Shown in pieces: positions 1-8,185 of a DNA stretch of 8,312 bases. The notes beneath the pieces were generated by a model. The model was not told where the DNA came from. It made no database searches and was given only the letters and a program-made list of their open reading frames with translations. Numbering within the stretch: position 1 is the stretch's first letter; each line of letters starts with the position of its first letter. The stretch is taken from positions 1-8,312 of the forward strand of contig CAYYWV010000107.1 in NCBI GenBank assembly GCA_964475385.1, read 5' to 3'. The position numbers and the translations under genes are program-made. The DNA comes from CAYYWV01 sp964475385 (lineage in GTDB: Bacteria > Pseudomonadota > Alphaproteobacteria > JAAXGF01).

Positions 1-379
1 GCCGCGATCAACATTTGCGCCGCCGAAGCTCCGTGTCAACCGTTTTCCGTCGCCATCTCGATATCGTGACCGCCGTCCCCGCAAATGGCGAATTGAATGG
101 GAGGAAAGGCCAGATCCCGTCGACGACAGCAGAAGGATCTTATCACCGCAGATTAAAGCGGCTCGGCAACGCCATCCGACATCAGTGAAACGTTTCCATG
201 CAAGATCAGAATTTCGAGACAAGGCGTGGATAAAGCGCATCTTTGCGGTCGAGCATTGCGCCCGGGTCGCGGTAAGGGCAACATAGTGAGTTCGGCCGGG
301 TCGGTGACGGCGGCGACGCCTGCGGCCTGGCCAGGGTTCGCGAGGTTCGATCATAACGATCCAGGGAGGCAGGTCAGCC
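1..379. other. Intergenic / 5' region upstream of the AraC-type regulator
   Basis: I find no convincing protein gene in this stretch. The open frames are short and have no recognisable motif, and the + frame beginning at 226 runs into the regulator gene in a different frame with a low-complexity arginine-rich translation. The stretch holds the 10-bp palindrome at 187-196 and the ribosome binding site of the regulator (GGGAGG at 364-369). On the minus strand a perfect TTGACA lies at 39-34, but the hexamer 17 bases downstream (AAATGT) is a poor -10, so a leftward promoter for a gene beyond the left edge is only a weak possibility. I could not pick a convincing + strand promoter for the regulator. 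Confidence 0.6.
187..196. promoter_or_regulatory. Perfect palindrome GAAACGTTTC, possible operator
   Basis: The ten bases read identically on both strands and have a central CG flanked by an A-run and a T-run. This is the typical core of operators bound by LacI/GalR-family repressors. It lies about 184 bases upstream of the AraC-type regulator and could serve that gene or a leftward gene outside the window. No LacI-family gene is visible here, so the assignment is inference from shape alone. Confidence 0.3.
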
Positions 380-1417
380 ATGGCACCGCAATCGGCACTC
401 GCCCCGGCAGAACCGTACGTTCTCGCTTCTGCCGCAACCGGCGTGGTCGAGATGATCGAAGCCAACGGCGGCGACATCGACAGCATCTTCGGCCGCGCCC
501 ATATCGACACCTCGATGCTGGACAGCCCCTATAACGAGCTCGGTCTCGGCCAGTACTGCCGGCTTTTCGAAGAAGCCGCTCATCAGACCCAGTACGACAA
601 CTTCGGGCTTCGCTTCGGCAACGGTTTCAAGCCGCGCCAGCTCGGCGCGCTCGGCTATCTCGCGATCAACTCGCCGACCATGGCGGCGGCGGTTCGCAAT
701 CTTTCGGAGTACTTCCCCGCGCACCAGCAGAACTCGACGCTCACGATCCGGCAAGAACGCGACCTTCTGTACCTCAACTACCAGATCACCGACGGCCGCA
801 TCGTCCGCCGCCGGCAGGACGCCGAGCTCTCGCTCGGCATGTTCTGCAACATCTTCCGGCACTGCCACGGCGACCGCTGGGCGCCGCTCGAGATCCACTT
901 CGAGCATCCCAAGCCCTGCGACGCCAAGGAGCACGAGACCCTGTTCGACGCGCCGGTCTACTTCTCGCAGCCCACCAACTCGATCGTCTTCCGGCGCAGC
1001 GATCTCGACGCGGTGATGCCCGATCACGACCCGTATCTGTTTTCGCTGATCGAGCCGTTCATGCGCGGCCGGCGCAAGGCGCGCGGGCGCATGGACGATC
1101 TGATCGGGCTGGTGCGCCACCACATCGAGGCCGCGTTCCACGAAGGCAACCCGCAGCTTTCCACGGTGGCGGCGGCGCTCGGGATGACCTCGTGGACGCT
1201 GCAACGGCGGCTCAGGGCGCTCAACGTGAGCTTCAACGACCTCGTGCGCGGCGCGCGGCGCGAGCTCGCTCTGCGCTACGTCGCCGAGCCCCATATCCCG
1301 ATCACCGAGATCGCGTTCCTTCTGGGGTACTCGGAGCTCAGCGCGTTCAGCCGCGCGTTCCGGCAATGGACCGGCATGTCGCCGGCGCGTTACCGCCGCC
1401 AGCACGGCTGCCATTAG
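380..1417 (+). CDS. AraC-family transcriptional regulator (arabinose-binding-like N-terminal domain type)
   Basis: This 345-residue protein is a DNA-binding transcription factor that probably responds to a small metabolite. The N-terminal part (about residues 20-200) has the look of the arabinose-binding-like domain of the OruR/ArgR-type AraC regulators, including the stretch around residues 83-96 (KPRQLGALGYLAIN). The C-terminal 100 residues form the AraC DNA-binding domain. The first helix-turn-helix is at about 260-285 with the characteristic LQRRLRAL, and the second at about 307-340 ends in GMSPARYRR, the classic AraC signature. Length is normal for the family. The ATG at 380 follows GGGAGG at 364-369 with a 10-base spacer, which supports this start. 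The gene points toward the pcc operon and ends 52 bases before it, so its target is not obvious: it could control a leftward gene beyond the edge or the pcc operon. The effector cannot be read from sequence. Confidence 0.93.
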   Translation: MAPQSALAPAEPYVLASAATGVVEMIEANGGDIDSIFGRAHIDTSMLDSPYNELGLGQYCRLFEEAAHQTQYDNFGLRFGNGFKPRQLGALGYLAINSPTMAAAVRNLSEYFPAHQQNSTLTIRQERDLLYLNYQITDGRIVRRRQDAELSLGMFCNIFRHCHGDRWAPLEIHFEHPKPCDAKEHETLFDAPVYFSQPTNSIVFRRSDLDAVMPDHDPYLFSLIEPFMRGRRKARGRMDDLIGLVRHHIEAAFHEGNPQLSTVAAALGMTSWTLQRRLRALNVSFNDLVRGARRELALRYVAEPHIPITEIAFLLGYSELSAFSRAFRQWTGMSPARYRRQHGCH

Positions 1418-1429
1418 GTCGTTGGCGTA

Positions 1430-1462
1430 GAGGCCTCGGCGGCGAGGCGGCCGCCGGGCCTC
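1430..1462. terminator. Strong GC hairpin between convergent genes, probable bidirectional terminator
   Basis: Bases 1430-1443 pair with 1450-1462 to give a stem of 13 base pairs with one bulged T and a 6-base loop (1444-1449). The outer arms are GAGGCC and GGCCTC, the inner arms CGGCGGC and GCCGCCG. It sits exactly between the stop codons of the convergent regulator and acylphosphatase genes, where a shared terminator is expected. Neither side has a T-run, so it does not fit the classical intrinsic terminator model; it may slow polymerase, stabilise 3' ends or act with Rho. Confidence 0.55.
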
Positions 1463-1469
1463 AGAGGCT

Positions 1470-1760
1470 TCAGACCGTCGGGGCCATGCGAAAGCCGGGC
1501 TCGACCGGGCCGTCCTCGGGCGCGACCTCGACCGCGGCGACCCGGGCGAGCGGAGGGCCCGAGCGACAGCGCGCGAGCATTTCGTCGACCGCCTCCGCGT
1601 CGCCCGCGAACACGGCTTCCACGCTGCCGTCGGCGCGGTTGCGCACCCAGCCGTCGAGCCCCAAGGCGGTCGCCTGGTCGGCCGTCCAGTATCGGTAACC
1701 GACGCCCTGGACGCGGCCCCGGATACGCGCGCGCACGGCCTTTCTTTCCGCTCCGCCCAT
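1470..1760 (-). CDS. acyP: Acylphosphatase
   Basis: This 96-residue cytosolic enzyme hydrolyses the carboxyl-phosphate bond of acyl phosphates. The family fold is visible throughout. GRVQGVGYR at residues 15-23 is the phosphate-binding loop ending in the catalytic arginine (R23). GWVRNRADGSVE at 37-48 contains the catalytic asparagine (N41). The length of about 90-96 residues is typical and the C-terminus keeps the usual GF pair. The gene begins 6 bases after the pccA stop with no strong ribosome binding site, which points to co-transcription and translational coupling with pccA as the last gene of the operon. Known substrates in other organisms include acetyl and carbamoyl phosphate. A link to the carboxyphosphate intermediate of the biotin carboxylase next door is attractive but only inference. 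The family assignment itself is secure. Confidence 0.94.
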   Translation of the reverse strand: MGGAERKAVRARIRGRVQGVGYRYWTADQATALGLDGWVRNRADGSVEAVFAGDAEAVDEMLARCRSGPPLARVAAVEVAPEDGPVEPGFRMAPTV

Positions 1761-1766
1761 GGCCCG

Positions 1767-3752
<1,986 letters not shown>

Positions 3753-3771
3753 AACTCGTTATATTCCATTC

Positions 3772-4014
3772 CTAACGCTTTTTCCCAGTTCCGCCGAAGC
3801 CTCCCATCACATAGGCGACGTGGATCGCCAGAACCCCGCCCCACCCCACCATCGGCCAGACGAACCAGGGGCGATCGGGCGCAAGCGCGAGGTTGACGGC
3901 GACGAGCGCGACCATGGCCGCGGCGTACCCCGCGAGATGGACGAGAAATCCCCGAAGCCGCCGCTCGCCGTCATTCCCGCCTCCCCCGGCCAAACCGCCG
4001 TCGCCGCCGCTCAC
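3772..4014 (-). CDS. Small two-transmembrane protein (2TM domain family), embedded between pccB and pccA
   Basis: This 80-residue predicted inner-membrane protein has unknown function. After a glycine-rich, charged N-terminus (1-20) come two hydrophobic segments at about 23-44 and 50-70, joined by a short loop. Residues typical of the 2TM domain family are present: H26 and Y30 in the first helix, N41, WFVWP at 50-54, GWGG at 57-60 and H65 in the second helix, ending in a basic GTGKKR tail. The start is taken as the GTG at 4014-4012, which overlaps the pccB stop codon (GTGA), implying translational coupling; no ATG is available in this frame downstream of pccB before the first helix. The frame stays open far upstream, but that part is the out-of-frame shadow of pccB. 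In other bacteria the 2TM domain occurs alone or fused to signalling domains. What it does beside a carboxylase is not known. Confidence 0.77.
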   Translation of the reverse strand: MSGGDGGLAGGGGNDGERRLRGFLVHLAGYAAAMVALVAVNLALAPDRPWFVWPMVGWGGVLAIHVAYVMGGFGGTGKKR

Positions 4015-5543
4015 AGCGGGATGTTGGCGTGCTTCTTCGCCGGGTTCGCGAGCCGCTTGCCCCGCAGCATGGCGAGCGCGCGGCAGATCCGGCGGCGGGT
4101 GTTGCGCGGCATGATCACGTCGTCGATGAAGCCGCGATGCCCGGCGATGAAGGGGTTGGCGAACTTGGCGCGGTACTCCTCGGTGCGCTTCTCGATGGTC
4201 GCGGGGTCGTCGAGGTCGGCGCGGAAGATGATCTCGACCGCGCCCTTGGGCCCCATGACCGCGATCTCGGCCGAAGGCCAGGCGTAGTTCACGTCGCCGC
4301 GCAGGTGCTTCGAGCTCATGACGTCGTAGGCCCCGCCGTAGGCCTTGCGGGTGATCACCGTGACCTTGGGCACGGTCGCCTCGGCGTAGGCGAACAGGAG
4401 CTTCGCGCCGTGCTTGATGATCCCGCCGTACTCCTGCGCCGTTCCGGGCAAAAAGCCCGGCACGTCGACGAAGGTGACGATGGGGATGTTGAAGCAGTCG
4501 CAGAAGCGGACGAAGCGGGCCGCCTTGCGCGACGAATCGATGTCGAGGCAGCCGGCGAGCACCATCGGCTGATTGGCGACGAAGCCCACGGTCTGCCCGG
4601 CCATGCGGCCGAAGCCGACGAGGATGTTCTTGGCGTAGTCGGGCTGGATCTCGAAGAAGTCGCCCTCGTCGGCGACCTCCTCGATCAGCTCGCGCATGTC
4701 GTAGGGCCGGTGCGGATCGTCGGGCACCAGGGTCTCGAGCGCGGGCGCCGGCCGGTCGATCGGGTCCGCGGTCGGCCGAACCGGCGGCGCTTCGCGGTTC
4801 GACGGCGGCAGGAAGTCGACGAAGCGCCGGGTCATGGCGAGCGCCTCGACGTCGTTGGCGAAGGCGCGGTCGGCGACGCCCGAGCGCGCGGTGTGGGTCG
4901 CCGCGCCGCCGAGCTCGTCGTGGGTGACCTGCTCGTGGGTCACGGTCTTCACCACGTCGGGGCCGGTCACGAACATGTAGGAGGTGCCCTCGACCATGAA
5001 GATGAAGTCGGTCATCGCCGGCGAATACACCGCGCCGCCCGCGCACGGCCCCATGATGACCGAGATCTGGGGCACCACGCCCGAGGCGAGCACGTTGCGC
5101 TGGAAGACCTCGGCGTAACCGGCGAGCGAATCGATCCCTTCCTGGATCCGCGCCCCGCCCGAATCGTTGAGCCCGATCACCGGCGCGCCGACGCGGAGCG
5201 CGTGGTCCATGATCTTGCAGATCTTGCCGGCGTGGGCCTCGGAGAGCGAGCCCCCGAACACCGTGAAGTCCTGGCTGAACACGAAGACGAGCCGGCCGTT
5301 GATGGTGCCCTGGCCGGTCACCACCCCGTCGCCGGGCACGCGCTGCTCGGCCATGCCGAAGTCGGTGCAGCCGTGCTCGACGAACATGTCGTACTCCTCG
5401 AACGAGCCGGGATCGAGCAGAAGCTCGATGCGCTCGCGCGCGGTGAGCTTGCCCTTGGCGTGCTGGGCGTCGATTCGGCGCCGGCCGCCGCCGAGCCGGG
5501 CCGCGGCGCGCTTGCGCTCAAGCTCTTCGATGATCTCTCGCAT
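4011..5543 (-). CDS. pccB: Propionyl-CoA carboxylase beta subunit (carboxyltransferase)
   Basis: The 510-residue carboxyltransferase moves the carboxyl group from carboxybiotin (on PccA) to propionyl-CoA, giving methylmalonyl-CoA. Both crotonase-like halves are complete. The N-half has GGARIQEG (129-136) and GPCAGGAVYSPAM (165-177), which build the acyl-CoA site and an oxyanion hole. The C-half has GGIIKHGAKLL (373-383) and AYGGAYDVM (401-409) for biotin. D407 lies at the position reported to favour propionyl-CoA in Streptomyces PccB, so propionyl-CoA is the best substrate guess. The C-terminus KKHANIPL is typical of PccB. I chose the ATG at 5543 because the protein then starts at the usual family position (MREIIEELERKR) and GGGGGA at 5554-5549 gives a ribosome binding site. 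The frame extends upstream to 5657 with an arginine-rich, non-conserved sequence that I treat as leader. It is the first gene of the operon, and its stop overlaps the next start. Confidence 0.97.
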   Translation of the reverse strand: MREIIEELERKRAAARLGGGRRRIDAQHAKGKLTARERIELLLDPGSFEEYDMFVEHGCTDFGMAEQRVPGDGVVTGQGTINGRLVFVFSQDFTVFGGSLSEAHAGKICKIMDHALRVGAPVIGLNDSGGARIQEGIDSLAGYAEVFQRNVLASGVVPQISVIMGPCAGGAVYSPAMTDFIFMVEGTSYMFVTGPDVVKTVTHEQVTHDELGGAATHTARSGVADRAFANDVEALAMTRRFVDFLPPSNREAPPVRPTADPIDRPAPALETLVPDDPHRPYDMRELIEEVADEGDFFEIQPDYAKNILVGFGRMAGQTVGFVANQPMVLAGCLDIDSSRKAARFVRFCDCFNIPIVTFVDVPGFLPGTAQEYGGIIKHGAKLLFAYAEATVPKVTVITRKAYGGAYDVMSSKHLRGDVNYAWPSAEIAVMGPKGAVEIIFRADLDDPATIEKRTEEYRAKFANPFIAGHRGFIDDVIMPRNTRRRICRALAMLRGKRLANPAKKHANIPL

Positions 5544-5628
5544 GGGTTTCCCCCGCTCGCTCCCCCTCCTGGGCCGGGCGGCGTCGCAACGGGCGATCCC
5601 GCCCCCCGATTCGCGCCCTTGGGATAGC

Positions 5629-5657
5629 ATCTTACGGGGGAGTCGCGCCAGCGCCAA
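5629..5657 (-). promoter_or_regulatory. Candidate proximal promoter of the pcc operon
   Basis: Reading leftward, TTGGCG (5657-5652) and TAAGAT (5634-5629) are separated by exactly 17 bases. Each matches 4 of 6 consensus positions for a housekeeping sigma factor. Transcription would start near 5622 and leave a leader of roughly 80 bases before pccB. It is a visual match only. Confidence 0.35.
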
Positions 5658-5776
5658 AGATGCCGTCGGCGCGGGCGCGCCCCCGGGCCAAACCAGCGCC
5701 CAAGAGGCGGCGGGAGCGGCGCCGATCGCGAACAGAAGCGCGGAGCCCCAAGAACGCCAATTTACCCTTGCACCCG

Positions 5777-5804
5777 ATTACAGAAGACTGTCGAATGGGG
5801 TCAA
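5777..5804 (-). promoter_or_regulatory. Candidate distal promoter of the pcc operon
   Basis: Reading leftward, TTGACC (5804-5799) matches 5 of 6 -35 bases and TGTAAT (5782-5777) is a fair -10, with a 16-base spacer. Transcription would start near 5770, giving a leader of about 225 bases. It lies close to the composition break, so the flanking transferred DNA may have altered its upstream context. Confidence 0.35.
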
Positions 5805-5860
5805 CACATGGACCACGACAAGGATGGTAGAAAACCCTTTACCTTTTGATCGTAGAGTTG

Positions 5861-5889
5861 TTGACTCGGATCGGAGAACGGTTTTCAAT
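5861..5889 (+). promoter_or_regulatory. Candidate promoter for the FkbM methyltransferase gene
   Basis: TTGACT (5861-5866, 5 of 6 matches to the -35 consensus) is followed after exactly 17 bases by TTCAAT (5884-5889, 4 of 6 to the -10). Transcription would begin near 5896, about 150 bases before the ATG at 6046. AT-rich DNA produces such matches easily, so this is tentative. Confidence 0.4.
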
Positions 5890-6045
5890 AATTTATATTA
5901 ACTATGAGAACATATTTAAAATACAAGGAAACTCGATCACACAAAACAACCACATGAACGATTCGTGATTTCATATACCTTCTGAACAAAATACGAAGAA
6001 CTATGTATGCGCCCACGATAAAATTAAACAACGAATGATAATAAA

Positions 6046-6990
6046 ATGTTGAATTTAGCAAAACGGTTTATAATACGTATAATAAGAAATAATAGAAACA
6101 TATTTAGCGCAATTTTTTATTATTGTCTCTATAAGACTGGAATAATTAATTCAGAATCAAAAAATTTTCGTTGGTATGCAAGATTGACAGGAATCCGGCT
6201 TGTAGAAATGGCCCACCTAGCCAATGGAATGCCCCTTTATCTCATTGTCGGGGATAGTGTGTCCGAGCACATCAAAAAAGATGGCTATTATGAAAATGAA
6301 ATTGTACACATTTTAAATGAAATGATAGTTCCAGGAATGGTATTTTTCGACATAGGAGCACATATTGGCCAATATACTTTACTAGCGAGTCAACTAGTCG
6401 GCCCCAATGGGACTGTGCACAGCTTTGAGGCAGATCCAAGAACGTTTGATATTCTTAAAAAGAATGTAGAAATGAATCATCTTGGCAACGTTATTATAAA
6501 TAACGTTGCCATAGCTGATAAAAAGGGATTTGTGGATCTTTTCCTTTCCACCCCCGAAAACATAGGAATGAACTCCATAATCTCCCCTCAGAATTATAGT
6601 GGGGAGGTTATTAATATATGTGCAATAAGCATAGATGAATATGTAAAGGAGAGGGGTATAAATAATATAGATATAATAAAGGCAGATATAGAAGGAGCTG
6701 AACTCCTTATGCTGAAAGGGTGTAGACGCCTACTAAGCGAAAATAATAAACCAATTCTTATATTAGAAATAAACAAAATGCAGCTCGATAAGTATGAAAA
6801 TGGGTTTAAAGATATTTGCAACATATTAATTTCAAATGGATATTATTTGTACAAAATAAATAGTGAGAATATTAAAAATGTTTCTAACAAATTCATTAAT
6901 GATCAATTCTTTAACATCCTAGCCACTACCGAATCTCTTGAATTACTAGATAGTCTACATATCACTCATATAAATATTATTGAAAATTAG
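6046..6990 (+). CDS. FkbM-family SAM-dependent methyltransferase
   Basis: This 314-residue methyltransferase probably methylates a hydroxyl group of a sugar or related glycan component. The SAM-binding motif I is FDIGAHIGQYTLL (101-113), followed by the acidic FEADP (128-132) and the family hallmark KADIEGAELLMLKG (212-225). The first 30 residues are basic and hydrophobic and could form a membrane-associated helix. An in-frame stop at 6025-6027 makes the ATG at 6046 the first available start, although no good ribosome binding site precedes it. Base composition is roughly 35% GC by eye, with many ATA, AAA and TTA codons, in sharp contrast to the pcc operon, so recent acquisition from an AT-rich donor is likely. 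The downstream glycosyltransferase-like and flippase genes point to a surface polysaccharide. A perfect inverted repeat lies inside the gene (6483-6511). The family call is firm; the acceptor is unknown. Confidence 0.93.
   Translation: MLNLAKRFIIRIIRNNRNIFSAIFYYCLYKTGIINSESKNFRWYARLTGIRLVEMAHLANGMPLYLIVGDSVSEHIKKDGYYENEIVHILNEMIVPGMVFFDIGAHIGQYTLLASQLVGPNGTVHSFEADPRTFDILKKNVEMNHLGNVIINNVAIADKKGFVDLFLSTPENIGMNSIISPQNYSGEVINICAISIDEYVKERGINNIDIIKADIEGAELLMLKGCRRLLSENNKPILILEINKMQLDKYENGFKDICNILISNGYYLYKINSENIKNVSNKFINDQFFNILATTESLELLDSLHITHINIIEN
6483..6511. repeat. Perfect 13-bp inverted repeat with 3-base loop inside the FkbM gene
   Basis: Bases 6483-6495 are exactly complementary to 6499-6511 around the loop ATA, with arms beginning TGGCAACG. 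In RNA this would form a compact, stable hairpin in the middle of the coding region, encoding residues GNVIINNVA. It may be a by-product of the encoded repeat-like NV..NV sequence. Confidence 0.85.
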
Positions 6991-7078
6991 ACATAAGTAT
7001 ATCTTGTGAAATGGAGATAATTTCAGTCATTGTGCTAGTTCCGGATTAAAATTTCTACGATAGACAAAAAATCTTGCG

Positions 7079-7993
7079 ATGAAAATCGGTATCCTGGTTG
7101 TTTACTATCTGGCCGATCGAGACGCCCCCCTTCTCGAACTCCACTTGCGGAAAATCGCCGTCCATTCACGGACGGTGCCTTACACTATCTATGCTGCGGC
7201 CAATCGTCTGCAGCCCCATTTTCGCGAACGCATTGCGTCCGAGCCCAACCTGAAGATCTGCCCGCTGCCCGAGACCGACCTGCGCTCGAGCTGGGAGCAT
7301 TCGTTCTACCTCGATGCGCTGGCGCGCGTAGCGATTGCGGATGGCGCAACGCATTTGTGCACGCTGGATGTCGATTCGTTTCCCATTCGGGACGGTTGGA
7401 TTGAAACCCTTCTCGAACGGATCGCCGAAGGCCACGTTCTCGCGGCCGCATCGCGACGCGAAGACGGCGAGACCATGTTGCCCCACCCGTCCTGTCTTTT
7501 CATGCCGGCGGAGTTCGTAAAGCGATATTCGCCGAGGTTTTTCCCCAACAAAGAGGTGATCCAATCTCCCGCTTTCCAGGCTTTTCTGCGTGAGACCAGG
7601 CAGATGCCCGATTCAGGCATAGGCTATGGCTACGTCCTGTACAACGAGAGGCTTCCGTGGGCGCGCCTTTGTCGGACCAACAAGGTGGACGACCACTTCC
7701 TGCTGGCCGGCATCTATGGCGACGTCGTCTTCCATCTCGGCTCGGCCAGCCGCGCGGACAGACTGTTCCACGCGCGCGGTCCGGTCGGTCTTGGCTATCG
7801 CGTCGCCGAGTTCATCGAGCGCCGCATCATGTATTGCCCACCCGGAAGCGCACGTAAGGCCCTTGTCGACCTGCTGACAAACCGCGCCAAGGACCGATAT
7901 GAAGAGCAACAGAAACAGACCTTCGAGATGATTCGAGAGCGGCTTTTGAGCGAGCCCGAGGACTATATCGCTTATCTTCGTGGGCTGGGTTAG
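7079..7993 (+). CDS. Putative GT-A-type glycosyltransferase
   Basis: This 304-residue protein is probably cytosolic and transfers a sugar from a nucleotide-sugar donor during glycan assembly. It begins with a Rossmann-like strand, MKIGILVVYY (1-10). The sequence CTLDVDSFPI (94-103) carries a DVD triad matching the DxD metal and nucleotide-sugar motif of GT-A enzymes. A later VFHLGSASR (217-225) resembles the metal-binding histidine region near the C-terminus of such enzymes. After about residue 255 the chain becomes charged and helical (KDRYEEQQKQ). No signal peptide or transmembrane helix is evident. I cannot place it in a named glycosyltransferase family. The ATG at 7079 lacks a clear ribosome binding site. 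Composition is about 55-60% GC, between that of the pcc operon and the FkbM gene, so the two neighbours in this glycan locus have different histories. It starts 88 bases after the FkbM stop and may share its transcript. Confidence 0.77.
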   Translation: MKIGILVVYYLADRDAPLLELHLRKIAVHSRTVPYTIYAAANRLQPHFRERIASEPNLKICPLPETDLRSSWEHSFYLDALARVAIADGATHLCTLDVDSFPIRDGWIETLLERIAEGHVLAAASRREDGETMLPHPSCLFMPAEFVKRYSPRFFPNKEVIQSPAFQAFLRETRQMPDSGIGYGYVLYNERLPWARLCRTNKVDDHFLLAGIYGDVVFHLGSASRADRLFHARGPVGLGYRVAEFIERRIMYCPPGSARKALVDLLTNRAKDRYEEQQKQTFEMIRERLLSEPEDYIAYLRGLG

Positions 7994-8185
7994 GCGTTGG
8001 CTCTTCCTGAAACGCGAAAAAACCAAGGTCGTCGAATGGACGAGCCAAAAACCGATTTGTATCGCGCCCGCTTGTTAGGCGTTTGTTAACAGATCTCTAG
8101 GATTTCACCCGACATTTTTGTCGTAACGCCGTTGCCGTAAGCGTAGTTTTTCCTGGCCGCTGTATCTCCTCACCCGCGGAAGCTC

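Larger units (their letters stand above)
5544..6045. other. Divergent intergenic region between pccB and the FkbM gene, containing the GC-to-AT break
   Basis: No convincing gene is present in these 500 bases. The half nearest pccB (to about 5815) is GC-rich like the operon and holds its two candidate promoters and ribosome binding site. From about 5820 the sequence turns AT-rich abruptly and stays so through the FkbM gene. Short open stretches, for example a 25-codon frame starting at 5824, lack any recognisable motif. I looked for insertion-sequence ends, tRNA fragments and long direct repeats at the break and saw none. Confidence 0.6.

Noticed and set aside
374..1414. Long minus-strand open frame opposite the AraC regulator
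   Set aside because: Its sequence is Arg/Glu/Val-rich without known motifs, whereas the + strand gives a full AraC protein with a good ribosome binding site.
4029..5627. Long + strand open frame opposite pccB
   Set aside because: Same reason: low-complexity translation without motifs, fully opposite a clear PccB.
5544..5657. Upstream extension of pccB by 38 residues
   Set aside because: The extra residues are arginine- and glycine-rich and unlike PccB N-termini, and the ATG at 5543 has both a ribosome binding site and the usual family start.
5824..5901. Short + strand open frame of 25 codons in the divergent intergenic region
   Set aside because: It has no recognisable motif, overlaps a promoter candidate and crosses the composition break; too short to support as a gene.
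5849..7061. 8-bp inverted repeat (ATCGTAGA at 5849-5856 and its complement at 7054-7061) bracketing the AT-rich block
   Set aside because: Eight bases is too short to separate from chance in this sequence, and there is no transposase or target-site duplication to support mobile-element ends.
7997..8048. TTGGCTC / GAGCCAA inverted repeat after the glycosyltransferase-like gene
   Set aside because: Seven-base arms separated by 38 bases, followed by A rather than T on the + strand; not a plausible terminator or operator.
8126..8151. ACGC/GCGT pair followed by a T-run, resembling a terminator after the glycosyltransferase-like gene
   Set aside because: The stem is only 4 bp with an 11-base loop, too weak for an intrinsic terminator.
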